Assembly: GCF_018691265.1 (NCBI RefSeq)
Contig: NW_024881321.1
Location: 15,007,387-15,071,386, forward strand
Source of the DNA: Tyto alba
Taxonomy: Eukaryota; Chordata; Aves; Strigiformes; Tytonidae
Direction of reading: 5' to 3'
DNA length: 64,000 nt
The notes below the pieces were generated by a model, which was not told the origin of the DNA, did not search any database, and worked only from the letters and a program-made list of their open reading frames with translations. Of this stretch, positions 27,403 through 38,863 are shown piece by piece; position 1 is the first letter of the stretch, and each line of letters begins with the position of its first letter. The position numbers and the translations under genes are program-made.

Positions 27403-29610
27403 CTGACTGAATTACAATTAATATGGAAATGTTTCCCTTTTTAAAATCACACCTAAAAATATCTGCAGTGTAATATTCGTAACTTCTAAGCTTTTCCAAA
27501 CAAGCCCATGTTTAGCTGTATTTTACTGAAATGTTCAGTTGTCTCCAGGGAAAACCTCTCTACCAGTAGCAACTATATGTGAAATTAATTTTTTCTCATT
27601 GAGCTAAGAAGGCAGTGACAGAAAAAAAGAAAACAGAAGAATGATAACTCCCCATTTGACAAAATAGTTTGCTGTTCCCAGGATAAAAGAATAAGGAGCT
27701 AAACTGGTCACAGATGTGAGTTGCTGAAAACTTTTTCACATATTGTACAGTCAGTAAATGGAATTTGGCAGCTGAATTCTCCAGATATTCTGTCTAGACT
27801 ATGTATGGGAATTTCTGTTGGCTGCTACACTGCTGGATATCAGAATAGTGGCTATTTCCTTTACTTTGCAGTGTCTCCCTTGCCCACATCCAAGCAGCAC
27901 AAAGAAGAAAGTGAACTGACTCCAAGGAAAAGGGGTCATGAACCAGACTGGTAGTAAATAAGGAATCAGAAGGCAAGAAAAGAGATAAGAAACTATGAAG
28001 CTAAATAAATCATGACAGATGGTGGAAATGAAAGGGAAGGGAAAAAAAAAAGGTTTGGGGGGACAGGTTTTGATCTGGCAAAGAACATGGGAAAAAAGAA
28101 TGGTTAACCAAGGGGCAAAGACTGTCTTTAATTTCAGTAAACTCAGTAAGTTTGGGACCATATTCTTAGGAATTCCCTGATCACCTGTGAGTTATCATTG
28201 AAATGTACATAGCACTTTTGAATGCTCTTGCCCTTTGTACAGGAATGGCCACATTCATGATGAGTCTGCATAGCTAGGCTACACCCAAGGTTTATTAGAG
28301 AGACTGCTAACTACATTTGGCTAAAACTGCCAGGATCAATATAGATAATTGATTTCCAATGCCTTCAAATATTTCCTAGCAGTGTTTAATTTACTAGCAT
28401 AAGTGTAGCTAGGAAATTTATAATTTTAATAAGACATATGATGCAGAGAAAATGAATAAAGAAAGAAATAATTTAACATGAGTTTCAAGAGATAAGGACA
28501 CAAGCTGAAACTAAATCAGGATAAATCAGAGTAAGTCAGGACAGAGAACCTGATGGAACAGAAATGCAAGACAGAGTAATCAAAACCAGAATGGTCCATG
28601 GCATCAAATACATGTTCTTTTTTGGCATGCAAAATGAACTTATGTTTCCTGAATATCATCACTCTTTTCTTGTCAGCAAGTAACTGTGAAATTTCCTTTT
28701 CTCGTGTAAAATTAAGAAGACATTTTTTAAGTCTTACTTGATCTCCCAAATTGGTTAGGAATAAAAGGATAATGGTGTATTACAACTGCAAGTGACAGAA
28801 ATTATAGACCTTTGTTACCACTTTAAGTTTCCAATTCTTCAAGGTGACATTACAATAGCACATAATATTGCCATTTTTAAGGTTGTTTGGGCTTTATGTG
28901 ACAGTTTAAATGAAAGAACATTATAGATGCAAATTCACGTAAGGCAAATTAGAAAACACTGGAATTATTACACTACCTGTGGAGTTATCTTTTCATCCAT
29001 TTTTGAATGCTGTTCCTTATTTACCTAATGCCAAGAAGAAACCTCCAAGTTTTCCACCTCATATAAGAGAGTACATCATATGGCATAGACAAATCAAGGA
29101 GCATCTGAAAAATCTAATCTTTTGCAGAAAGCGGAAGGAGTTTGCTTTTTCTAGTTTTTCATTACTTTATTCAGTCTCCAAAATTCTCACAGATAACCAA
29201 TAAAGTTCTTAGATTGCTTCATTCCTATTGCAAATGGTTAAGTATATTTTTGTTTCCTTCTGTATCTCTTTCTTTTCTTAATGCACAGTTACATGATATC
29301 TTTCATTGTCAATATTAACAGTGCTGTGTGTTTGCACGTGGTCTTTTAGTGAAAACTGAAGCAAAATAACAGCACAGTACTTACGTATTTCCAGTTTTGT
29401 TCCCAGGGAAACAACACTGTCCCTCATCTTCCCCTTATCTCCTCTTCTTTTACCTTCCTCTTACAGAATGATTTAACATCACTAGTCAGGTCTATTGCTA
29501 TTCCGACCCAAGGCATTATTGATTTTGCCCCAGTGTTCCTGTGCCATTAATTTTACACTCATACCTAGTAATCAGATTGTATCCTTCTCATGCTTGATGA
29601 AAACTACTTA

Positions 29611-30189
29611 CATGACTAGCAGGTTGAGGGAGGTGATGCTTCTCCTCTACTCTGCTCTCATGAGACCCCACCTGGAGTACTGTATTCAGCTCTGGGGACC
29701 CCAACATAAGGACATGGACCTTCTTGAGCAAGTCCAGAGGAGGCCACAAAGATCATCAGGGGACTGGAGCACCTGCCCTAATAGGACAAGCTGAAAGAGT
29801 TGGAGTTGTTCAGCCCAGAGAAGGCTCCAGGGAGACTTCATAGCGGCCTTGTAGTACTTAAAAAGAGCCTAGAGGAAAGATGGGGAGGGACTCTTTACGA
29901 GGGTGTGTAGTGACAGGATGAGGGGTAACAGTTTTAAACTGAAAGTGGGTAGATTCAGATTAGATGTTAGGAAGATATTCTTTACTGTGAGGGTGGTGAG
30001 GCACTGGAACAGGTTGTCCAAAAAAGCTGTGGCTGCCCCCTCCCTGGAAGTGTTCAAGGCCTGGTTGGATGGGGCTTTGAGCAACCTGAACTAGTGAAAG
30101 GTGTCCCTGCCTATGGCAGGGGGGTCGTAACTAGATGATCTTGAACGTCCCTTCCAACCCTAACCATGCTATAATTCTGTGATTCTATG
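29611..30189 (+). mobile_element. CR1 LINE 3' fragment, plus orientation
   Basis: A 5'-truncated CR1 of about 580 bp. It begins near CTAGCAGGTTGAGGGAGG, runs through the ACCCCACCTGGAGTACTG segment and the GGTGAGGCACTGGAACAGG segment, and ends with the canonical CCTTCCAACCC...GATTCTATG terminus at 30189. The truncation and the lack of a poly(A) tail are normal for CR1. Two broken open frames (29495-29794 and 29903-30094) are remnants of the LINE C terminus. It is in antisense orientation to KLHL1. Confidence 0.93.
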
Positions 30190-31378
30190 CTTGTCATTTC
30201 ATGGATCCCTAGCTTGAAATCCTCTGGATGATACACATTCCTGACCAGCAAAACTACTACCCTCTGAACATGTAGAGTACTATACAAATGAAGATGGTCT
30301 GACATTCTTATAACCTGAATTTCTCAAATATGATTCTCCAAAAGAGCATTTTTTAACTTCAATTATTTTTATTTGCAGTTTCTGTTTCCTACTAAGACAG
30401 TAAAGTTATTATGTCATAAAATAAACAGCACATATCCTGATTCAATATAGCAAAGCAAACAGCGACTTATGATTAAATTAATATATGTGTATTTAGAGAG
30501 GATTAAAACTGCAGGGTATGGCTTATCTATTTAAAATTGAAGCTAAAATCAAATATTCAATAGGAACATCATGATAAAATATTGTTAATTTAAATAATGT
30601 GAGCATGTCTTTTAAGAAACAAATAGAAAACAGCGTATGTTTTATACTTGCATGATTCATAGGCAAGGAGACAAATTCAGACTACAAATATTATTATTGG
30701 CATTTCCTCTCTTTTAATTACTTTCTTCTGTAACTTTAGTACTCTTTCATATTAATGAACTTCAGATACATTGCGCATAGCAGCTTGTTGAAGAAGGATA
30801 AAAACCAAATGTATTATGCATTAAAATGTATTAACTATTCAGAAGGAAGTTCTGAGTTATTAACTATGAGTTATTCATAAGTTTACATTACACAACAGAG
30901 TACCAGACTCTAACAGGAAATGAAAGTGACAACATCCAGCTGATAATAAAACAGTTTAAAAATGCTTTATTATTTACAATTTTAAAATATTTATGTAATT
31001 ATTTAAACTCAAATTTGACTAAGACAGTCAAAAACACTAAGACAGGCTATTCTTCAAAAAATATAGCTGTTCCTTCAATGAACGCATGTAATCTGAATTG
31101 TGCATATGACGCACTTTTTTTAAGTATTTGAAAACCATGAAAAATACATCATTTTCTAGACTGTCCTCTTGTACTTAACGAGCCTGATATATTTAACAGT
31201 TTGGAGATAAGAAATAACAATCTGAATTCAGCCTTAGAAATGGTAAATAAGTGTTTAGACTGATTGAGGTTAAAATGAAAAAAAAACTATTTAGAAAATA
31301 AGTATAATTCACTGGCATGTAGCAACAAAACTAACAGCATCTTCTTCTATAGGAAGTGTAATGTATGCCACACAATAC

Positions 31379-31515
31379 CTGTATATGCAAACTGAACAAG
31401 ATCCCACAGTGCATTGGGGTCTATGCCTTCCATTTTGATCTCTTCTTGCTTGGCTTCACAAACATCACTTGTAAACATGGCAGCAAAGTAGTCAGAGACA
31501 GAACTGAGGACAAGT
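31379..31515 (-). CDS. KLHL1: KLHL1 internal exon: BTB domain core (probably exon 3)
   Basis: This exon was found by looking for the missing middle of the BTB domain; at 137 bp it is too short to stand out as an open frame. The minus strand gives [18 protein letters not shown], then [20 protein letters not shown], then LVQFAYT. That is the standard BTB dimerisation helix and core ([10 protein letters not shown], then the I-M-GIDP strand). The acceptor is CTTTTTTGCAG before A-CTT-GTC and the donor is GTATTG after ACAG. The leading A completes Arg (AGA) from the 45566-45748 exon, and the trailing G joins GC of the 13549-13745 exon to make Gly. There are no internal stops or frameshifts. BTB domains mediate dimerisation and, in many KLHL proteins, binding to Cullin-3 (family knowledge). 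All residues expected for a working BTB core appear present. Confidence 0.95.
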
Positions 31516-32445
31516 CTGCAAAAAAGTTAGAAACTGGTGTCACTTACATTGATATATGTATTAGAAATTTCATATATATTAAAAAAAAAAAAAAAAAACA
31601 AAAACTTTTTACAAACCATAATTTCATATTAATTATAAATTACCGGGAGCAATATATTATTAATGAATGTAGGCAGCAAAATACAGCATGACATTTAATT
31701 CTAATTTGTTTTTGCTTCCTGTGATATGAACCAAGTGCCACATTAGCATATGACTTTAAAACATACATAGAAATTAGTGCTGAGTCTTTCTGATAATTTT
31801 CCAATCATGCAGATGTCCCAATTGTTAACAAGATAGCATCTTATATGAAAAACAACTTATTAGTGAAACACATTTCATACTCCAGGGTATTCTGCATTGT
31901 TCTTAAATGCTTAATTTTTATAAACTTTACTAATAGCATGTGACTTTACACAATCCTTCAACGTTCAGTAAAACTGCTAGTATCTTAACATGTTATTTAC
32001 TAAAAAAACAAAAAAAAAAAAAAAAAAGAAGTAATTGTGTTATGAAAAGTTTTTGTTAAGAAACATTTCCAAAATAAAATAATTTCAAAACACTTATAAA
32101 ATATGCATGGCTTGTTTAGGGATCTGATTTAGATAAACCAAAACCACAACAAGAAACAGGTATGACTGCCATTACTTAAGCTAAGTCATTCTTCTAAATA
32201 CCATCTACAGTAGTATTGTGATTTTGTTAGGAGGGAATATTCACAGATGATCTGCAGCTAGAAATGTGGTGCAGCTAGAAATACTGTACCACACGCTTAC
32301 ATAAAAGGTGGTCACATTTCTGGATTAATTTGAAAATTTAGTACATAAACACATTGATAAAAGACACAAAATCACAACTGGAGAACTGAGAAACAAAGAG
32401 AAAATATTTAGCCATTTGTATATTGTTAACTATTTTGTCCAAGGG

Positions 32446-32448
32446 AAA

Positions 32449-32480
<32 letters not shown>

Positions 32481-32497
32481 CAACAACAACAAAAAAA
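32446..32497. repeat. (AAAAC)n / (CAA)n simple repeat
   Basis: About five AAAAC units pass into CAA units. It lies about 0.9 kb upstream, in gene direction, of the 31379-31515 exon. Confidence 0.9.
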
Positions 32498-32894
32498 TGA
32501 AAATATCAAGTTACTGCTTATTAGCCAGTGAATTAATTGAATGCTTTTGCTCTCTTAGCATATCCCAACAGCAAAGTAAAATATGACAGTCTGAATTGGC
32601 TCCATAATTTTACAGTGTTATAAGTTGCTATATTTCACCTGCAAGTAGGACAGCTTGAGAACATATATATGATCTTTACTGGCTCAAATGATGAGCAATG
32701 ACTAACTAGGTGTAGTAGTTTTATCACTTCTCATGTTGTGTTCAACTCTAGCAATAATGAATTTTAGAAGTAAAGATTCTACTTCAGAAACAGTTCACAT
32801 TTATATTCATGTCATTAATAAAAACAATAGATGGCTACAAAAAGATGAAATTAGAAATATACTTTGTTTCTACCATCAGAAACTCCCTATTCAC

Positions 32895-32897
32895 TAT

Positions 32898-32948
<51 letters not shown>

Positions 32949-32950
32949 TT
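32895..32950. repeat. (TTTA)14 tetranucleotide microsatellite
   Basis: Fourteen perfect units over 56 bp. An open frame read through it gives repeated YLFI, which is an artefact. Confidence 0.95.
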
Positions 32951-35900
32951 CACCAGTGAGGAACATTTACTTCTCTGTTTATTTATTATCTCAACTGAGC
33001 ATCAGAAGTGTGTATTTAGTCAACTAAGATAACTGTACAATTCTGGATAAAATAAATTTTATAACCCTTCTTTCAAATACTTTTTCTGAACACTTATTTA
33101 TAAGTGACTTTACCCACTGTTATTAGATGGTTGATTAAAAAAAAAAAAAAAAAACAACACAGGAAAACGAAAAAAACTACAACAAATCGATGATTTCTAT
33201 GAAATACAATCTCTCACAGCTAGCAGAGACGTAATTTAGGTCTGTGATTGAGATTTCCATTTGAGACCATTTTGCATTAACTGTTGCTTCAGATTTATTA
33301 ACTACCATCTAAATTCAACTATGAGTCTTCAGCTTGGTCACTTGCTAAAAGAAAGTTCTGTATCCAAACCTATGGAAAAATTAATGAACATAAATTTGAA
33401 TACATCAGTTAATAATCAACTGAAATATTTTTTAAACAGTAATGTCTTATATTTGTAATTTATATCATTTACTTTCAGACCTTATTTTTTATATCATCTT
33501 CTTGTATATGTATTCTCAAATCAAAGATAACAAAACAGAGGGAGGACAGGAAATAAATAACTGAAGGATTACATCTCTTTCACAAATTTCTACAAGAATC
33601 AGTGATTTTCCACAATTATTTGTCTCATGAATTATTCTGGGGTGAGGAAATTCAATGAAGCTATCTAATGGATTCCAGCCACAAATGAACATTCATTCCA
33701 CAGGACCAGACAAGATCCAGGCCAAAACAAAACCCCCTGAAAAGTATGCAATACAGATGTCCGTTCCTCAGCACTACTCATTTTATTTCCACATTTATCC
33801 CTACTGGTTAACACCACCTGTTAAAGAAGACGGCTTAAGTGAGCAGAAAGGTTCTCTGAAGTAGCAGCTCACCTAAACAAGCAAAACGCATTTTTCAACA
33901 GAATGATAAAGAGGATTATATTTTTTAAAGTCCCTTATGTTAATCAATAGTTAACACAAATAATAAATAAGCTATTTCATCAACTGAATATAACCAAAAA
34001 GTTAGCTGATTTCAAGACACAAATTTTTACCTTGAGAAGTCTTTCACAGGCTGAAGTAAAGCGAACTTGATAATTACACTTAACTCTGAAAGGTGACACC
34101 TTTTGTAAATATTGTGTTCCAGTGTTGAGATAGAAAATTAAAAGTGAAAAATCAAAAGGATCAATTCATTTGTAATGATCTTCTGCTTTTTGTAGCTCAG
34201 AAGACTCCAAGCAGCTCTAAATCTTGGTTTTAAAGGCATGTTGACCTATTCATCAAGAAAGGGCATGTGTCTCAGGATGTCACCTTTTTTCAATTACTGA
34301 TCTGGCTGTGAGAATACATAATAAACTCTATTATCTTTGAGAATCATAGCAGGTAATTCATGGCTTAAAATGAGTTTGTGGACCCAGAAAGATTTTTCTC
34401 CCGATGAAGGGATTTCTCTACCTTTACTAAAACTAAATTCAGCCTTATATATTTCTGGTTTCTATCATAATATAGAATATAACTGGCTCCTGCTTTGACT
34501 TTTTTTATCTTATGATATTAGGTTTTATTTTCTTTTATTATAGAATATTTCCTCACAATTTTCACAATGGTTTTCACAGGCACCTTTCATACAGAATTCC
34601 TTCAACATTGTTGGTACATTTATTAATTAAAAGAAGGATACAAACAAAAGAAACAAACCTTGATCACATATTCTTTAAGCAAGCTCTAACAATGTTTTAT
34701 TGACAACTGAATAGAATCTCAGATGTTTCTTGGACTGAAAACTCATAGGCATGACACGACTTTTTTCTACACATATTATGTAAATTCACATAGGAGCTGA
34801 ACATTCATTGCTTTTAAATGTGATTCATTGCTCTGTAGAGGACACGAGCTGACAGTGGCGTCTTCAATGATAGTGGTGCTCCACAGCTCTTCTTACAGCA
34901 GGCAAACAATTACTGTACATATAGAGAAGGCCTCATGATTTACTAAATGTTAAGGCTCGCAGAACATATACTGAGGTATATTCATGCATGCATTTGAAAA
35001 AAAGGAAGCAGATACTGGCTGTCACTTCCAGAACAATTTTGGTAGTACAATCAAGACTGAATCTTTCTAAGTAAAATACAACAAAGGAACAAGCTATGGA
35101 ACAGATCAACTATTTTGGATTATACCAAGTAGTGATTAACTTTCCTGATAACTGTGGTACTCTCCCTCATCAGCTCAAAAATACAGAAAAACTTATAACA
35201 GCTTTGCAAAAAATATAGCTAACAGTATCTAGTACACAGGATATTTCCTGCTCAGTACCAAAGATCATTAGAAAAAATTATGTCCAGACATCAGTAATTT
35301 CTTTTTTCAGTTGAAATATTGCCTGACAACTTTAAATTGGCACCTCCTATCTCAGAATTCTTATCCTAATAAATTGGAATCACCCACTTCCATGTTGTCC
35401 ATAATCCAGAATCAGATACACCATGTCTTTCCCTTTTTTTACACAATCTTTCCCACATACACTATTACAATTGGCTTTAATATACATGAAGTAGAAAATG
35501 GTGTAATTTTCAACTCAGCTTCAGTAATACAACAAAACCCCAAATCTTCTTGTTCTGTACTCCCCAATGGACTGAGTACGCAAAAAGTATTTGCTGTAAA
35601 AGCTACTGCTGTCTTGAGCAATTTTGTTTGTTGAAACCTCCATTCTATGTTTTATCAATTTATTTGTTTTGTAACATTTTAATTTTATTTTTCTTAATCT
35701 GTTAATTCTGTTCTTTAGACTATTTCACTTAAGATCAAGACTGTATAACATTCATTCTCTATTGACAAATTTGCCACTATATGTACCTTCTGCCTCCACC
35801 TGTTTCTAGTCAGCATTTAAAATATAGAATTATTTGCTATCTACCTTTCTTCCTTTGCAGTCAGGACACTGAAATGTTATTTTGGGCTTCTTACTGCTGT

Positions 35901-37647
35901 AACTGTCTCCATCTTCTTGATTTGTAAGTATGTAGGGAAAGCCATGAGATATAAGACATTCTTGTCCATAAAATTCTAACCAGATTCTCTAATCATGTTG
36001 TGTACCTTGCCTCTAGGAAGAGAACAAAAATATTCCATTGATCACTTAGAGATTGCAAGCTCTTCCTTTAGTTTGTACCTACAGACATTGTTCACAGACT
36101 GTTTTCCCTCCTTCTCTTGTGGATTAGAGCAGCCACTTCTCATTTCATTGACCAACTTGATGATTAGAGACATTTTCAGGAATTTCCAAAGTGACAACAC
36201 AATAAAAACTAGGTTAAAACAATGTCCGTGTTCCTTTTTGCAGTTTCTCTGTGGTTCACATTTTGTTTATTCTCCTCTCAAAACCAAAACTGTATTCAAT
36301 CTCCCTGGAAAAACAATATATTCAGGGGAGGTACAACATATTCAGTAATGGGGAGGCTCCACCCCTGGTTTGGAAGACCCTGAGACACAATTCACCAATG
36401 GGTATTGAAGTGTTTGTGCTGGCTATGTTTCAAGATGTGGAACTCAAAATCTACTTTTGGTAAAAGAATATTGGAAACTAATAAAACATCTGCTACTCTT
36501 TTCTATTGCCCATGAAGACTATGTACAGCCAATCATTGTCTATTCTGCCCATCATCTCTGCTTTGTTCATGAACAACTCCTTTCCTTCTTAAATATGAGT
36601 TTTCCTCTAGTTTCAGACTTGCTTGCCAACAAACCGTCAGCTAATTTGATTTTCTACATTGTCATTACTTGTTCCCACAAAGCAGAAAACATTTACTTTT
36701 TCAGTCAACAGACAAAGGAAATATGTGCTATATTAGGGCAAGAAACAAAACATGATGTATCTAATATATGCTATCCCATTGCAAGCCACAAGAGTATTGA
36801 AGTTAAAAAAAATGATGAACTGTCAGTTCTAACTTTGTAGAATGGCTTTACTTGATTAATCTATGTATCTGTGAGGTCTAAGTGACTAATAGATCCCAAT
36901 TAGTAGAAAGTAAAATCTCAGATCGCCTATCAGTCATCTGAATAGTACACAATAGCAACTAAGTAACATGAATTTGACAGAGTTCTCAAACACATGCTTT
37001 GTGTGAATCATTCTACTGTTCATTGAAAATGAATTTTTATTTTTTCAGAAATCAGAGCTTTGAATTGCAGATTGTTTTTTAAATTCATATTTATGAATGC
37101 ATATATGCAAGTGTGTGTATATATATAAATATATGCACACTTTGTCATTTGTATCTGCCAAACTGAAAAAAAAAAAAAATACATTTTCTACAGAGAAAAA
37201 AGAAAATATAAAATATGCCCATAGTCACATGGCAAAATTCTAAATATTGCATATTTTTTCCCCAGTCTTTGTAAATGAAAGCTGTTCCTGTGAAGTTAAC
37301 AAACGAGAGATAATCTTGAAGTTATCTAGGATTCAGCATCCATTATCATAGTGCAATCATCTTGTTAATAATTCAGCAGCATCGGATTAGTTCATTAACA
37401 TTAGAAATTCATATTTATTGGGTAAAGAATTCAGTTAGTATATAATAGCTAAATTAATGAGAACTGCCTCATACTTCCCACCATAACTGTTAATATTGAC
37501 AGTCTGCTCTGTGTGCTTTTCTCATTTTGGAGGAAAATGGAACAGAACTACATATTAAACTTTTTTTCTCTGACCATCTGAGCAATATTTATAAACTAAC
37601 CTATTTGTAAGGGCAATTTTGTCTAGAACTACAGATGACGATGATTA

Positions 37648-37669
37648 TTATTATTATTAATAATAATAA
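37648..37669. repeat. 22-bp perfect palindrome of ATT/AAT units
   Basis: TTA/ATT repeats switch to AAT repeats at 37658/37659, giving 11-bp arms that are exact reverse complements with no loop. Confidence 0.85.
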
Positions 37670-38388
37670 ATCCCCAAAGAGACCAGAAGAACCTCCCCAG
37701 ACCCATAGACAGGCAGATGGAATTTTGAAAAGAATCGATTAAGCCTGAAACAAGAAAGTTTCCTTTTTGTCTTTACTCAAACATGGTTTTCTTCCATTTT
37801 AATCTCTTATACAACACATAGCTACAAATGATACCAGTAATCCATCCTAAGTGATGTTCTCTATTTTCTCCAAGGACCATGGCTTTTGAGTTGACACTCT
37901 CTTCTTTCTTTGTTTCGTCTTCTTTTAATTCTTTCATTGTCTCCCAGACATTTAAGTGTAAATACAGCAAGTGGCTCTTTATCTCTTCTATAGTACAAAC
38001 TGAAACACAATTTTACATTTCATTATATTCTTAAATTGCCACAATGTTTTTAGGAATGTTACACAAATCTGACATCATCAGTTCCACCAAACATACGATA
38101 TCTACCATAGCTTTAGATTTTTTCAGAGACCACAAGTAATGCACATCAAAAATATGAATCTAAACAACTTCTCAACATTTTGGAAAGGGCGGGACAGTCA
38201 AATTGTCACAGTGATGAAGATAAGAGCTGATGAAAATACATGTGCAACAGAAGCTCTGAAGACACTAAGGTGAGAGAAGAAGAAGGGGGAGCAGGTTGTC
38301 CCCCTGCAGCCCCCGTTAGACCACGCTGGAGCAGATACTCACCCTGCAGCCTGTGGAGGATCCTATGCTACTGTAGGTGGATGTGCCC

Positions 38389-38653
38389 TGAAGGAATCTG
38401 CAACCAGTGAAGAGCCCCTGCTGGAGCAGGCTCCTGAAATGAACTGCAGCCGGTGCAGGAGCAGGTTTTCTGGCAGGACTTGTGGCCCACAGAGGACCCA
38501 TGCCGAAGCAGTCCATTCCTGAAGGACTGCACCCCATGGAAAAGACCCACACTGGAGCAGTTTGTGAAGAACTACAGCCCATGGGAAAGACCCATGCTGG
38601 AGAAGCTAGTGAAGGACTGTCTCTTGTGGGAGCGACCCCACACTGGACCAGGG
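38389..38653 (+). repeat. 45-bp tandem repeat array inside the LTR
   Basis: Three clear units lie at 38521-38563 (43 bp, with the first bases altered), 38564-38608 and 38609-38653, with a shared core GAAGGACTG...CCCATGGGAAAGACCC...CTGGAGCAG. Two more degenerate units seem to precede them (from 38389). Because 45 is 15 codons, an open frame across it shows a 15-residue period (KDCTPWKRPTLEQ, then KNYSPWERPMLEK, then KDCLLWERPHTGP). Confidence 0.85.
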
Positions 38654-38857
38654 GAAGAGTGTGAGGAGGGAGAGGTGACAGAGACAACATGTGATGAAAT
38701 GACTGCAACCCCCATTTCCAAACCCCTGCGCTGCTCACAAGGAGGAGGGAGAAGAGTTGGGAGTGAAGCTGAGCCTGGAAAGGGAAAGGTGGGGTGAAGG
38801 TGTTTTTTGTTTAGTTTTTATTTCTAACTATACTACTCTGTTATTAATTGGTATTAC

Positions 38858-38863
38858 ATTAAA
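38858..38863 (+). terminator. LTR poly(A) signal ATTAAA
   Basis: ATTAAA in the context TACATTAAATTAATTT, about 180 bp from the LTR 3' end, is the expected placement. Confidence 0.5.

Larger units (their letters stand above)
13746..31378 (-). other. KLHL1: Complete KLHL1 intron, 17,633 bp
   Basis: The intron is bounded by donor GTATTG at the right and a T-rich acceptor ending TTAG at the left, and splits a Gly codon after its first base. It contains an unidentified ORF-bearing block (20.8-23.1 kb), an LTR (about 25815-26434) and a CR1 copy (about 29611-30189). The stretches 13746-20800, 23440-25780 and 26490-29610 are AT-rich with A/T runs, and I see nothing else I can name. Confidence 0.93.

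Noticed and set aside
38453..38797. Apparent 15-residue repeat protein on the plus strand.
   Set aside because: The repeat comes from a 45-bp DNA array inside an LTR; the other frames are open too.
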